Assembly: GCA_020746995.1 (NCBI GenBank)
Contig: JAGPXD010000003.1
Span: forward strand, 4,092,001-4,156,000
Direction of reading: 5' to 3'
DNA: 64,000 nt
Source: Plectosphaerella cucumerina
Lineage: Eukaryota > Ascomycota > Sordariomycetes > Glomerellales > Plectosphaerellaceae
A program made the translations under genes and the position numbers. Shown here in pieces: positions 46,839 through 58,221 of this stretch. The notes beneath the pieces are model-generated. The model was not told the origin of the DNA. It worked only from the letters and a program-made list of their open reading frames with translations, and made no database searches. Numbering within the stretch: the stretch's first letter is position 1; the number at the start of each line of letters is the position of its first letter.

Positions 46839-47537
46839 GGCGGCGGGCTCTGAAGATGCGCATGCTGGTCGGTGTGTCTTCAGGGCTGATGTGGTGGTTC
46901 GGGATATATCCCGACCGTTCTGCTGCTGCCTGCGCCCGACGTTTAAAAGGCTGCCTGTCCCCAGCATTTATCCATGTCCCTTTTGGGGCTGGTGAGATCT
47001 TCCAGAGGCCGAGTTCCGACTCAGTTTTAGTAGTGTGGTACCCCAAATGGCCCTAATCATGCCGCTAAAATCTGACATTCCGCATACCCGCTTGCCGCGA
47101 CAGGGGGAGCTTTCTATCGAGTGTTCTGGGCCGGGTATTCTTCCCCGACGTCTTCTGCAATGAAATACTTTTGGTTGATGGCAGATGCTTCATCAATTGA
47201 TCGTCATTCGCCGTCAAAACCAGATAGGTTGAGTATGCCTGATAAGTCGAAGGGGACATTGACCTGCTTTGAGCTCTGAAATTCATCTTCAGCTGGCCGA
47301 AGCATCTGCCTAGCCAAGGGGTCAGCGTGGCTGAGCTATGTATACGTGGGCACGCACGAGTACTGATGCGACAGCTCGCAGAGGTGATGTCAAGACTGCG
47401 TCGAACGTGAGATGAGCAACTGCAGAGAGAGTCGGTCACTCAGGGCACCGATAAGATGGCAGGAAAGAACGTGATGAATATGGACTTTTGGCATGATGCA
47501 GACACAGCTGCCTGGCCACCAAAACACAGGACGTATC
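46839..47537. other. Intergenic, 0.7 kb
   Basis: Upstream of the glycosyltransferase and downstream of the methyltransferase, both on the minus strand. No gene, repeat or RNA was recognised. Confidence 0.5.
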
Positions 47538-48856
47538 TCAAGCTGTAGGCGCGGCGTCGGCGGACTCCGCGGCCTCGGGCTTGCGGCCCCAGACGTAGCG
47601 CACGTGGAAGTAGGGGTGGAGCTTCTTGTCCTTGAGCTCCTGGCGAACCTTTATCATGAAGACCTCGAACTCGTTAGCGGGCCACCTGAGAATCTCATGC
47701 CAGATGAGCTGTGTGTATCCACTCAAGTCAGATTCGAGGCTCATCTTGGCAAAGGCGCCGATCTGGGAGAGCTTGGAGTCCTTCGGCCAGCTGCCCATGG
47801 GGACCTCCAGCAGTCAGCATTGTGTTGAATGCAGGTGAGGGGGGTTCGCCAACCTTGTGGGTGATCTCCTGCACATCGACAAAACCGGCGTTCTTCATGG
47901 CCTGGACCTGGATGTTGTCGGTGATGACGGACATGGAGTTACCGGTGACCTTGCCGGCCTCGCGGAACATGGCGCCGAAGCGGCCACCGAGGGCGGTCTT
48001 GCCGTCGTCCGCGACGGAGCCATCGTCCGCGACGGAGCCATCGTCGCTGTAAGAGGTGGGCTCCGACTCGACAGACTCGAGGTAGGCACCAGGCTTGAGG
48101 GTGCGGTGGGCCTGCTTGAACAATGCGGTCCAGTCTCGGATAGCACCGAAGAGGTAGCGGACGTGGACAAATTCGAAGCTATCAGCGTCCCAGGTCCACT
48201 CTTTGGCGCAGTCGTCGATCTCGAAGGAGACGTTCGGTGGCACCCAGGTGGGCTGGACGGGGGAGAGGTCGGTGCCGATCACGGTTACGTCCGGGTGCTC
48301 GTCGGCAAAGTCGCTGAGAGGTCAGCAGTGCTTGAAGGGTTCTCGTAGGTTGCTCACATGGCCCAAATGCCTGATGATGAAGTCAGCTATCAAGGCCTAA
48401 AGACATTCCAGGTGAAGGTCACTCACCCGTGCCAGTGCCAATGTCAAGAATCCTTGTCGCGTCGGGCTTGATGGGCGCCAGATGCAGCTTGTCGTCGAGG
48501 AGCAGGGTGAGGAAGTGGTGCATAATGTCGAAGTTGTCGAGCGACAGGTCGTCCGTGGGGACAAAGTACCTGAATCGTGGGTCTTGGAGTGATAGGCGCG
48601 GCCGCGGTAGCTGCGGTACTCGAGAATGCTCGAGGCCACCGAGGCGGTCGGCTCGGCTCTGCATTGCGCGTCTTCGGTCAGCTTAGGCATCAGAAGATGA
48701 TACGTCAAGGAAGAGGTACCCCTCCGTCCCATAAGTCGGGTCGGCGTTGTCATCCTCGATTTCTGCGGCCTCAATGGGGGCAGAATTGGCCGCGGCGATG
48801 GGCTGAGCCGAGGGCTCAGCGACGGCAGCCGTGGACTGGGACGTTGGCTCGGCCAT
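47538..48856 (-). CDS. LaeA-like SAM methyltransferase, probably frameshifted
   Basis: Exons 48658-48427, a 13-nt microexon 48370-48358, 48313-47854 and 47804-47538 carry a class I methyltransferase. Motif I is ILDIGTGTG then IWAIDFADE across the microexon; VIGTDLSP, YLFGAIRDW and a C-terminal WGRKPEA follow. The conserved entry ASSILEYRSYRGRAYHS is in a different frame from RYFVPTDD, one base out near 48572. With the donor GG|GTACCT (exon 1 ends 48720) the conserved frame is entered and then lost. With GAC|GTATCA (exon 1 ends 48704) the whole 374-codon frame stays open, but about 28 residues are read out of frame. The product may be impaired. An 18-bp duplication encodes a doubled SVADDG. 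Family members methylate proteins or secondary metabolites; target unknown. Confidence 0.7.
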
Positions 48857-49657
48857 GTCGAGTAGATGAGCTGGATGTTGTGCGAGGACGGTCAACGCGA
48901 GATGGCAATGGCTAGGCGAGTGGTAGGCAGTGACGGTGATAGCTCAAGCCTCAAGGGCTCCAGAGGGACGCCCTGGTCCTAAATGCTAATTGAGGGGTCA
49001 TCGTCTTGTTGCCACGAGGGCTCTTCCGCAAGCCTGCCCGCAGCGGCAGCGGCTGCAGAAGTGGGATCAACAACCGTTGGCGACAAAGAATAATGCCTAG
49101 TCTGGTGAATCAAGACCCCGGCCCATCATGAGGTTGCGGTTGTGCTGAGATAGGTTGTATGCCCGTGCATGCTGCGGGACGGGCGCTCCAGCACGTCTCC
49201 CCATTGCTACCATGAGTGGGGAGGCGCCTGTAGTGGGCTGATGGAGGTCGACGAGAACGAGGGGCACTGCACGATGGCGGAGACTGGTGGGATGATGGCC
49301 GGACGTTCGTGTCTGAGGCTGTTGGTCTGCGTCGGTCGCCTACGTTCTTCTCGTCTTTCCGGTTTCACCGGGACATCGTCTCATCACCTGCCGGTGGGGA
49401 GCGAAAACTGGAAGTCGATGTAGCCGTTCTTCATGCGGGTACTTCTAGGCTTGGAGGTCCAGCCTCTTTTCTATTGCTCGGGATTGATGTTGCCAGTGGT
49501 GTGTAGTACGGCTCCGTGAGTCTCTATTCCTGCAGACGGAGGGGCAGATGGAATGATCGGCGAGCTAGCACGCTTAGTCAGGTACAAGATGCATGTGAAG
49601 AACCTGAAGTGCCATCGTGGCACTTGCCTTCTATCAATCACGTGGCCTAAGTATATA
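48857..49657. other. Intergenic edge before the transposon block
   Basis: About 0.8 kb of ordinary base composition. It contains the methyltransferase upstream region and ends at the terminal repeat of a DNA transposon. The change to TA-rich sequence is abrupt, at about 49700. Confidence 0.55.
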
Positions 49658-49700
49658 ACGTAATCCACGGGTGAGCTGGCCACACGGGTGAGCTGGCCAC
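49658..49700 (+). repeat. 43-bp terminal repeat with internal direct repeats
   Basis: Starts acgtaatcc and then carries two adjacent perfect 17-bp copies of acgggtgagctggccac (49667-49683 and 49684-49700). A 43-bp terminal repeat with an internal direct repeat is the known architecture of Pot2 elements. Confidence 0.85.
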
Positions 49701-50568
49701 TTTGCCTATATTCTATAGATCCCAACTCTACCACGCGATATCTCAATATAGTAATATACAATCGCCTTTAAATAAACGCTAGCTTATCTTAGCCCTATAA
49801 GCTATAGAAAAAGACCCGAAACTAAGCGTACGACGCGTAGCGGCGATCTACGATATACCCCGAATAACTCTATATACCCGATAGTTTAGCGTCGCCGCCC
49901 GACGCGATATACACTTAAACTCTACGAAATTAACTAAGCTAGAAGAGAAGACTATTATCGAATACGTACTCGACCTAGATTCGCGAGTATATCCTCCCTA
50001 GTTAAGTAAGGTTAGAGATATAGTTAATCGATTTCTCGTAGAGTATAATACGCTACGCGTCGGGATTAACTAGCCCTCGACCTTTATTAAACGATAACTA
50101 ACCCTCCGGACGTATTTCTTTTGTAAGTACGACTATAAGAGAGCCTAATACGAAAATCCGGACGCGATAAACACGTGGTTTCGCCTTATAGTAAATATAG
50201 TCGCGAAATACGGCGTAACGGACTCCGATATCTATAACTTCGATAAGACCGGTTTCTAGATAGGTGTTATCGCTAACGGGATAGTCGTTATAAACACGGA
50301 AAGACATTCTAACGCAAAGATAAGGTAGCCGGGTAATCGGGAATAGGTTATAGTAATCTAGGGTGTTAGTACGACCGGTTTCTATATCCCGCTATACGTA
50401 GTAGTTACGGGTAAATATTACCTCTCGACTTAGTACTAAGACGACGTGATTCTACGCGACTAGAGAATCGTAATATCTTTAAACGGCTAGATAATAAACG
50501 AAATTAGCTTCGATTAGATTTAGTATTTTAACCGATACACAAAACCTAGAAAGACGGGCGGGTATCGC
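49658..50568 (+). mobile_element. Pot2/Fot-like (pogo superfamily) DNA transposon, interrupted
   Basis: Begins with a 43-bp terminal repeat flanked by TA on the outer side. The remains of a plus-strand transposase read from about 49780: DPKLSVRRVAAIYDIPR, then LEEKTIIEYVLDLDSR, DAINTWFRLIVNIVAKYGV, IYNFDKTGF, PGNRE and FNRYTKPRKTGGYRYY. This order matches Pot2/Fot1-type transposases (DDE region beginning at FDxTGF). Stops replace Gln and Trp codons, as RIP produces. The frame is cut at 50568, just before the expected LDGH motif, by the long terminal repeat of a retroelement. The right terminal repeat is not seen in the window. Confidence 0.85.
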
Positions 50569-50935
50569 TATTACGACCTAGGTATAATCCTAAGGATATA
50601 TAGGCTGGATAGGTGGTGGTGTATACTAGCAGTTCGCCCTGGGCGATAGAACAGAATAATACTCAGCGGTCGCCGTAATCGTGCTTATCGTTAATATCGT
50701 AAAGTATTACGTTTCTTTACTATAGGCTAAAGGAGGTTTCTAATAAAAACTTAAATTAATTACTATCGTGAATCTAAGTAGAACTATATACTAAAGGGTA
50801 GGGGCTTATATAGAAGGAGGTTCCCTTGGATTACCGTGGCTTACGCCGTGATCTAGGTAATCCTAGAGTTAGATTACTTCCTTAGCGACCGTAATCCCTT
50901 ATCGTTCGGCGATAGTTATCTAACTGTTTACTAAC
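50569..50935 (-). repeat. Left LTR of copy A
   Basis: Begins at 50569 with tattacgacctaggtataa, a mutated form of the LTR end tgttacaacccaggtataa seen at 57100. It shares the block containing ctttactataggctaaagga and ttaattacta with both other LTRs. Its outer half, with cttatatagaaggaggttcc, matches the LTR of copy B better than the right LTR of A. The outer limit is approximate. Confidence 0.7.
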
Positions 50936-51179
50936 TACGGGGATATTTGCAACGAATATCCGAAGTAGGCCTTCGAATAGGCTTACTATCTTAGTATATA
51001 TAATCCCCTTTCCTAACGTAGTCCGTACGAGGATTACCTAAGGAGGTATACTTTATAGGGTCTAGGCCGAATAATATACGGCCTGCTTAGGCGTTATAAG
51101 ATTCCCCTCCTCTAGGTCGATATCCTAGCGACTATAAGTAGGTATATACCCCTGTCGTCGCGTCCTAGGGTTCTTACTC

Positions 51180-51846
51180 TTTTTACTAACGCCGATACTA
51201 TATCTAGTCGAATCGAAAAACAAAGATCCGATAAAACCGAATAGTATTACGCGCTTACAGCCCTAATCGAATCCGACGGAGAATATAGAATACCTTACAC
51301 CTAGTATTTCCAGCATAATCTGACGTATAAGACGGCGCCGGGGTCGACCCGTTACGCAGTCTACGTAAAACACGGTCGTTCGTACGATAGGGTTAGTGTA
51401 ACGTCCGCTCGTAAGTCGTGGGAGGCCGTATTCCTTGATTTGTAGTACTAATATAGTTTCTTCTAGTCGAAAAGGCGTTAAAAGAATCGAAGCGATTAGA
51501 TCGAGAGATAGAAGAGAAAGAGATAGAGTTAGAGGTTCTCTAAATAAAGTTAGCGGCTATACTCGGCGTAATATCGCGGATTCGTCGATTACGAAAGGTT
51601 ATAAAGAAACGGGAGGAGGCTTTATTTAGTCGGGGAATAGCGGAGCTAGACGAAGAGGATAGTATAGTATCTTTAACCTCGGCGGAGCTTTGTATTACTA
51701 ACGACCTTAGGGAGTGGGGTACCGGGGACGTGTTAGATTAGTCCTCCCTAGGAGTCGGCGAAGATTTCGTAGATTTAGGACCGCTACTGTAGTCCGTAAC
51801 TAGTAGTATTCCTCTAGGCGTTAAGGGTAGTTCTATAGATACTTAA
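51180..51846 (+). pseudogene. Opposite-strand coiled-coil ORF inside copy A
   Basis: Read against the direction of gag-pol, between the chromodomain and the 3' LTR, is a protein-like frame. It contains SRIEKQRSDKTE and TALIESDGEYRIPYT, then a strongly helical EKALKESKRLDREIEEKE, and RIRRLRKVIKKREEALFSRG followed by IAELDEEDSIVSL. In-frame stops fall where Gln is expected, and Tyr replaces probable Cys, as RIP would do. A one-base shift lies near 51472. Similar hypothetical proteins with a Cys-rich centre and a charged coiled coil are commonly predicted in Sordariomycetes. The start is not determined. Confidence 0.55.
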
Positions 51847-51849
51847 TAG

Positions 51850-54800
51850 GTTCCTAAGTATTTTCTTTATACCTATATCCTTCCTATTTAATAAGGTACT
51901 CTTATTATCCTTCCTGTATAGTTCTATAGTCGAGGATATACTCGACTATATACTCCTCCGTGTCGTCCGCTAGTAAGTCGTATTCGAGCGGTATATTATC
52001 TAGTACGGGCTCGAGGAGTACGACGTGGAAGACTGGGTGTATTTTTATATTATCCGGTAAAGAAAGTCGGTAGTTAGTATCTAAGATTTTCTTAAGAATT
52101 TTAAAAAGTCCGATTTTTTTAAAATCTAATTTATTATTCGGTTGTTTTATTTTAATATTTTTATAAATAAAGTAGACTTTATCCCCCTCCTTAAAGGATA
52201 GTCCCTTTATCCTTAACTAGTTAGCGTACTTAGTTATTCTAAGCCGTACTAGTTAAAGGTCGTTACGAAGTGCGTCGTGGATTTTACGAATATCGTCGGC
52301 GAGCTTAGTCGCCTTAGGAGCTTTCGAGGTTTCCCTTAGTTCTCCGTATATTATAGGTATAAACCCGTAGTTAGTGTAGAATAGTAAGACTTTAGTTGAC
52401 TCGCTTAGTGTGTTGTTATACGCGAACTAAGCGGTAGGTAATAGTTAAACCCAGTTATCCTGTTAGTAGTCGACGTAGTAGTATAAGTACTACTCGAGTA
52501 TCTAATTTATACGTTTAGTCTGTCCGTTAGACTATAGGTAAAATACGGTAGAGAGATTATAGTCTAGTCTAAGTTATTTTATAAGGGTTTTCTAAAAGTT
52601 ACTCGTAAACAGCTTATCGCGATCCGATATAATACCCTTAGGTATACTATACTATAAGGCGATATTACGTAGGAAGATATAGGAGAGGTCTTCCGTAGTT
52701 CCCGTTTTAAGGTATAGTATAAAGTAAGTATATTTTATAAAGCAGTCGACAATAACCAGGATAGAGTTGTATTTCTTCCCTGAAATTAGCTCTTCGGATA
52801 GTAGTAGGTCCGTAATAAAGTCCTATAAGATAGACGTCTATAGACCGTCTACGACAGGGAGAGGTTGGATTTCTCCGTATAGCTTATATCGCGAGGCTTT
52901 ACTTTTTCGATAGAGGTTATAATCCTTAATTACTTCCTGGACTTATTGTCGGGTGATCTGGGCGTTATAATATTATCGGAGGTGTTAGAAAGTCTTCTAA
53001 ACCCCTTAGTAGCTATACGCGGGCGTGCTATAGACTCGACGAATAAGCTACTCGGTAGTCTCCTTAGTTGTAACTAAGACCTCGAGGACTCGTTTGTTAG
53101 GTACTAGATCTCTGTTAGTGTTAATCGAGAGGATAGTATTGTGGTTAGGGACTTCCGTACTAAGGAGGTCGCTACGGCGGCTAAGTATATCGGCGCGGCT
53201 ATTCTCTAATCCTTTACGGTAGGTAATAGTAAAGTTAAATTCCGAAAGGAACTCTACCTATTGTGTCTATCGTTTGTTTAACTCCTTCGTGGTTGTAAAG
53301 TTAATAAGGTTCTTATAGTTAGTATAAACTTTAACCGGGTGTATCGTACTAGAGAGGTATAGCTTTTATTCCTTAAATACTTTAATAATAGCTATTAACT
53401 CCTTATCGTGAATCTAGTAGTTAAGCTCCGCTCCGTGGAGTTTTTAGGAGTAGAAGGTAACGGGGTGTAGTCGTCCTTCGGTATCGCGTTATATAAGTTA
53501 CCCTCCGAGTATATAGTCGGATATATCGGTTTCGACTTCGAACGGAAGTTAAGGGTCGGGGATTCTAAGGATAGGTTCGCTTAGAATCCGGTCTCGGATA
53601 CGTTAGAAGGCTAGGTCTTCCGCTTCACCCTAGGTAAACGGCTAGTCCTTCTTAGTAAGATTAGTAAGAGGTCGGGAGATATCGCTATAGCCCTTTATAA
53701 AGTAGCGGTAGAAGTTAATAAATCCCAGGAATCCTCTAATATCTCGAAGATTTTTTAGTATAGGCTATTCCTTAACCGTTTAGATCTTCTTAGGGTCTAT
53801 ACGGATCTCCCCTAGTCGGATATTATATCCGAGGAAGTCTACTTCCCGAGTGTAGAACTTTGTCTTCTTAGGTTCGATAAGTAACTTAGCTTTTAGTAGT
53901 CGTTAAAGGACTTAGTGGATATACTTCTTATAATCTTCGAGGTTTCGCGAGAAGATAAGGATATCGTCGAGGTATACTACTATAAAGATATCGAGGAAGT
54001 CGCGGAGGACTTTGTTAATTATCGTTTAGAATATAGCCGGGGTATTAGTCAGACCGAAGGGTATAACTAGATACTCGAAATATCCTCGACGGGTACGGAA
54101 TACCGTCTTCCACTCCTCTCCTTCCTTTATACGGATTAAGTTATATACACCTTTAAGGTCTAAGGCCGTAAAGTACTATACTCTAACTAGTAAATCTCGA
54201 AGTTTAGAGATAAGGGGTAAGGGGTAGTAGTTCTTAATCGTAATATTATTAAGTTACCGATAATTAATATATATCCTAAGCTTACTATTCTTCTTAGGGA
54301 TAAAGAGAATCGGGTAGCCTGTAGGTAACTTAGATAGTCGGATATACCCTTTCCGGAGGTTCTCCTTAAGGTACTCGTCTAAGGCAACTTACTACTTCTC
54401 GTTTGTATAATAGATCTTAAAGAATCGTAGCTAGGTGCCTTCTTTAAGTATAATCTCGTAGTTATAGTAGCTATATTCGGGGAGGACTATATCAAGTTCC
54501 TCCTGGAAAATCGCGGCGTATATATAGTATTCAGATAGGATATCCTTTATCCGTTCTTTAAGTACCTTACGTTACTCTTCGTGGCTAAGGTCTTAACAGA
54601 AGTCTAGTTATAATACTCCTGCGTGTCGTTCGGGTCGCTATATTAAAGCGAGGAGATATCTTATAGTCTCGTTTTAAGACTATATCGGAGTTATATCTCT
54701 CTATTAGATCTAGCTAAGATTCTAATTAATCGTGGGGTTCTACTTTCTAAGCTAAGGAATACCTAGAATAATATCCTATTTACCGATCTCGGTAATATCG

Positions 54801-57039
54801 AATTAAGTTAGTATAGTATGTCGATAGATACTAATATAGAGGGGTATAGTCTCCTTATTAATACGTCCCTAATTATACTATATAAGCCTACCTTCGGTAG
54901 ATCTTAGTTAGTAAGGGTTTAGCTTACAGTCCGTTATAAGGCTAAGTCGCTATCAAAGTCGTAGCGATATATAGTTCCCCTACACTCCGCTATTAAGGAG
55001 CGCTACGTACTTCCTCCCGTTAAGGGTAACCTCTAGTGTAAGGTATACGGAGTCGCTTTCGTTGTATACTATGTTGTATAGGGTCTTCTTACTTAGTTAT
55101 AGTACCTGCCCTTACCCTTACTATCGGGGCGGCGCGAGCCTTTTCCCGAGTTATCGCGGTGTAAACGACGACGAGGCTTAGGATAGCTTATTAGAGCTGT
55201 CGAGGTACTACTAGGTCCGGATTTATCGTGGCGGGACCTAGGGGGTGACAGGAGTTACTCCTACTCCTGTCCCTTACGGAGGATTCACTCGGCCCGGCTA
55301 ACGCGAATTTCGTAATCTCCGTAATAGAAGCTATCTATTCGGTATAGTATCTTTCCTAGCTTTCCTACGATAGCGGGTTCTTACTATAGTAGTCTCTATT
55401 CGCGGATCTTCCTGGAGGCGTAGACTTAATAGATATCGAAAGGGTAATCGTACTAAGTAACTTTGTAGTTAACGTAGGTTATTAGGTAAGCTGGGGAAGG
55501 TACGAATATTATAAGTCGTTAGTCTGCTAACCAGAGCTTAGGTTCCTAGTGTAGAAGCTCCTCGTTAGTATAGGCGTAGGTAATATCCTCGTCGTTAGCC
55601 CTACGAGGGAAGAAGTTTTCCGAGGCCTTTGGGTGACGGTGCGTGTTATAGTCGTTATAGACGTAGTAGGCCTAGAAGACTTCCTTGTGTTGTGAGCTAC
55701 TAACGCTAAGTCGTGGATCGTCTTCTCGTCGATAGGGGTGGTAAGCGGCGAGATAGGGGTATCGGACGGTATCTTTAACCGTGATTCCGAAGAATTTAAC
55801 TTCTTTGTTTTCCGCGAGGTCCTTATATCCTTCTAGCGTGATAACAGCCGAGTCTGGGTCGGGCTGTCTGCTAGGGATAGATTCCTCGTTGTCGGAGGTG
55901 TCAGGTTTACAGGAAGTCTTGCTGTCTTCTTCCTAGAGGGTGTGGATAGCCGGGGTAAGGTTCTACCTTACTACTTTATCGTTAGCGGTTATCTGTGTGT
56001 TAACGGGTACAGGGGGTACTCGTTCTAGAACCGTAAGAGTTCTAACGGCGGTCTGGGGTGCCTCGTGCTTAGTAGCGTTAAATTAACGCGGGGGACCTTC
56101 GAGTCGCTTAGGCTATCGGTATTTACGGGTAAAGTACCCGGTCTTATAGTAGTTAAAGTACTCGATATCCTTCTTGTCTTTACGTCCTTTCTGTAAGACG
56201 TCGAGTTCTATAGGGCTAGTATAGGTGGTTCCTCTATATACCGTAGTTATACAACGGTCGTTACGATAGTTAGGCTAGTATTTACGGCTAGTGTTAGCTC
56301 GTATAGGTCTAGTGAAGTATCCAGGCTGTTAGTAGCCTCGTTTCTCCTACTTACGTTTATATAGGCGATTATCGATTTTAATAGCGGTAGCGATATAGTC
56401 CGTAAACTTACTAGGACGATCGAGCTTAGTAAGCTTATCTTTAACTTCGTCCTTAAGTCCGGCGTAGTAGGCTACTATTAGGGGTTTGTTATCCTAACTA
56501 AGGCGGGCGGTAATCTAGCGGAATTTAGCGGTATAATCGGCCGCGGAACTACGCTAGTATAGGTTCCGGAGTTACTATTCCGTAGTATACTCCTTATTAG
56601 GGTCTCCGAAGGTTTCGCGGAGGCGTCGTTCGAAGGCGGTAAAGGTCCTAAAGACCTTACGGGTAAGCTTGTCTTACTCCTTGGGTTTACCGACGTATTC
56701 GAGGTAGTCCTTCTAGATAGGTTCGAACTAGTTAAGGGCGTCGCCCCTAAGGAAGGCGGCGGTACTAAAGACCTTATCGACCTCTTCCTAGAGGTCCCTC
56801 TAGTAGAATATCTGGAAGGCCTTAAGATAGGTAAGAAAACCGGGGAGCTCCTCCTTCTTTCCGTTAAAGGTAGGGGGCTTAGGGTAGCGAAGGCGCGGGC
56901 CGCTCGAGGCCCTGCCGGCGAGCTACTCCCTTATCTCGTTGTTTTCCTACTAAAGCTGGGTGATTATAGTAAGAACGGTTTCTATACTAGCAGCGGGAGC
57001 CCTAGTAGTCGAACCGGTCTCTCTAGCTACGGGTGCTAT
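51850..57039 (-). pseudogene. RIP-degraded gag-pol of copy A
   Basis: The frame begins at 57039, where the ATG of copy B is ATA. Gag shows KPPTFNGKKEELPGFLTYLK. The protease-like LLNSGV, the reverse transcriptase YLDD (near 53960-53980), RNase H, and integrase with an HH-CC-like region follow. A chromodomain near 51850-52130 closes the frame. TAG/TAA stops interrupt it throughout at Gln or Trp positions. It cannot give a full-length product. Domain borders are approximate because of the mutation load. Confidence 0.8.
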
Positions 57040-57099
57040 AATACTTCGTGAGTATTACTCGGTAGTTATAGAGAACGTACTAAACAAGAGTAATTAAAG

Positions 57100-57310
57100 T
57101 GTTACAACCCAGGTATAATCCCAAGGATGTATAGGCTGGATAGGTGGTGGTATATACTAGTAGTTTGCCCTAGGCGATAGAATAGAATAATACTTAGCGG
57201 TCGTCGTAATCGTGCTTATCGTTAATATCGTAAAGCGTTACACTTCTTTACTATAGGCTAAAGGAGGTTTCTAATAAAGACTTAAATTAATTACTGTCGT
57301 GAATCTAACT
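57100..57310 (-). repeat. Right LTR of copy A, conserved inner part
   Basis: Starts tgttacaacccaggtataat at 57100 and runs in near-identity with the left LTR to about 57310. Beyond this, sequence to 57467 (ending ccgaaca) may be its outer half, but it does not match the left LTR. Confidence 0.7.
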
Positions 57311-57813
57311 TAGGGGACTTAGCTGGTAAGTCCCGAACTATATACCTAGAGTAATTATACTTAATCGCAGGACCGAGGGCTATAATCAGGGGTAATCGCG
57401 TTATTGTAATCACGCTACTCACTTAGCCGACCAAGATAATCGTGGTGATCAGTGTCCGTTCCGAACATACGGCCCCGTCGTCGAACGCCTAGCTATTCGA
57501 CGTTCCACTATCCTGCAGTACGGCCCGTGCCCTTCTTATCGTTCCTACGATAAGGTGCGTCCTTATATAATCCTTCCTGACTGGCTGCCTGATAGTCACG
57601 TAGATGGCCTCGTCCTGGGGTACGCTTCTGTAACGCCCAAGCAGGCCGCAGGTCACTCGGCCTAAGACCCCGCGGAAACCAACCCCCTTAGGTAATCAGG
57701 CGCACGGGCTAAGTGCGGACTATAGATCACAAACGCCAAGAGAGTAAGCCTGTTCGATACTCCACTCCGGGTTCGCCGTAGACACCCCAGATATTCGACG
57801 AATAGATAGGGGC
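57311..57813. other. Unassigned spacer between the two retroelements
   Basis: About 0.5 kb of more balanced base composition, with stretches such as gcccaagcaggccgcaggtc that show little RIP. It may contain the outer half of the copy A LTR and a fragment of another repeat. No coding frame was recognised. Confidence 0.45.
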
Positions 57814-58160
57814 TGTTATTATACAATATAGATCACGGTTATCACAACAGTAATCTAACGGTCGGATTACGACGGATCACGAAGTAATCTAGCGTAATCC
57901 CCAGGAACCTCCGTCTATATAAGATACTACCTCGTAGTATATAGCTCTACCTAGATTTACGATAGTAATTAATTTAAGTCTTTATTAGAAACCTCCTTAG
58001 CCTATAGTAAAGAAACGTAACACTTTATAATATCACGATAAGTACAACGACGACGACAGCTACGACACATTACTTATTAGTTACCCAGCACGTACTACTA
58101 GTATATACTACCGCCTCTCTAGACTATATATCTTTAGAAGATTATACCTGGGTTGTAACA
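57814..58160 (+). repeat. 5' LTR of copy B
   Basis: 347 bp running from TGTTATTATACAATATAG to CTGGGTTGTAACA, with TG...CA ends. A TATATAA box lies near 57920. It shares its inner part, inverted, with the LTRs of copy A. The internal region begins at 58161. Confidence 0.75.
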
Positions 58161-58221
58161 CTTTAATTACTCTTATTTAGTACGTTCTCTACGACTACCG
58201 AGTAATACTTACGCAGCTATT

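Larger units (their letters stand above)
50569..57467 (-). mobile_element. Ty3/gypsy retrotransposon copy A (chromovirus type)
   Basis: A minus-strand LTR element inserted in the Pot2-like transposon. Order along the minus strand is: LTR (57467/57310 to 57100), gag, protease, reverse transcriptase, RNase H, integrase, chromodomain, an opposite-strand frame, and the left LTR (50569 to about 50935). The two LTRs are very similar over about 210 bp from the inner end, but their outer halves differ. Copy A may therefore be a recombinant, or its right LTR may itself be interrupted. The right boundary at 57467 (TGTT...AACA ends) is tentative. The sequence is TA-rich yet retains CpG, typical of RIP acting on CpA. 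Confidence 0.8.

Noticed and set aside
50098..50307. A 69-codon minus-strand frame in the transposon
   Set aside because: The plus strand here reads as a mutated Pot2-like transposase in the expected motif order; the minus frame is incidental.
51435..51629. A 64-codon plus-strand frame starting MICSTNIVSSS
   Set aside because: It is another frame of the opposite-strand coiled-coil ORF; the frame with the helical pattern is the meaningful one.
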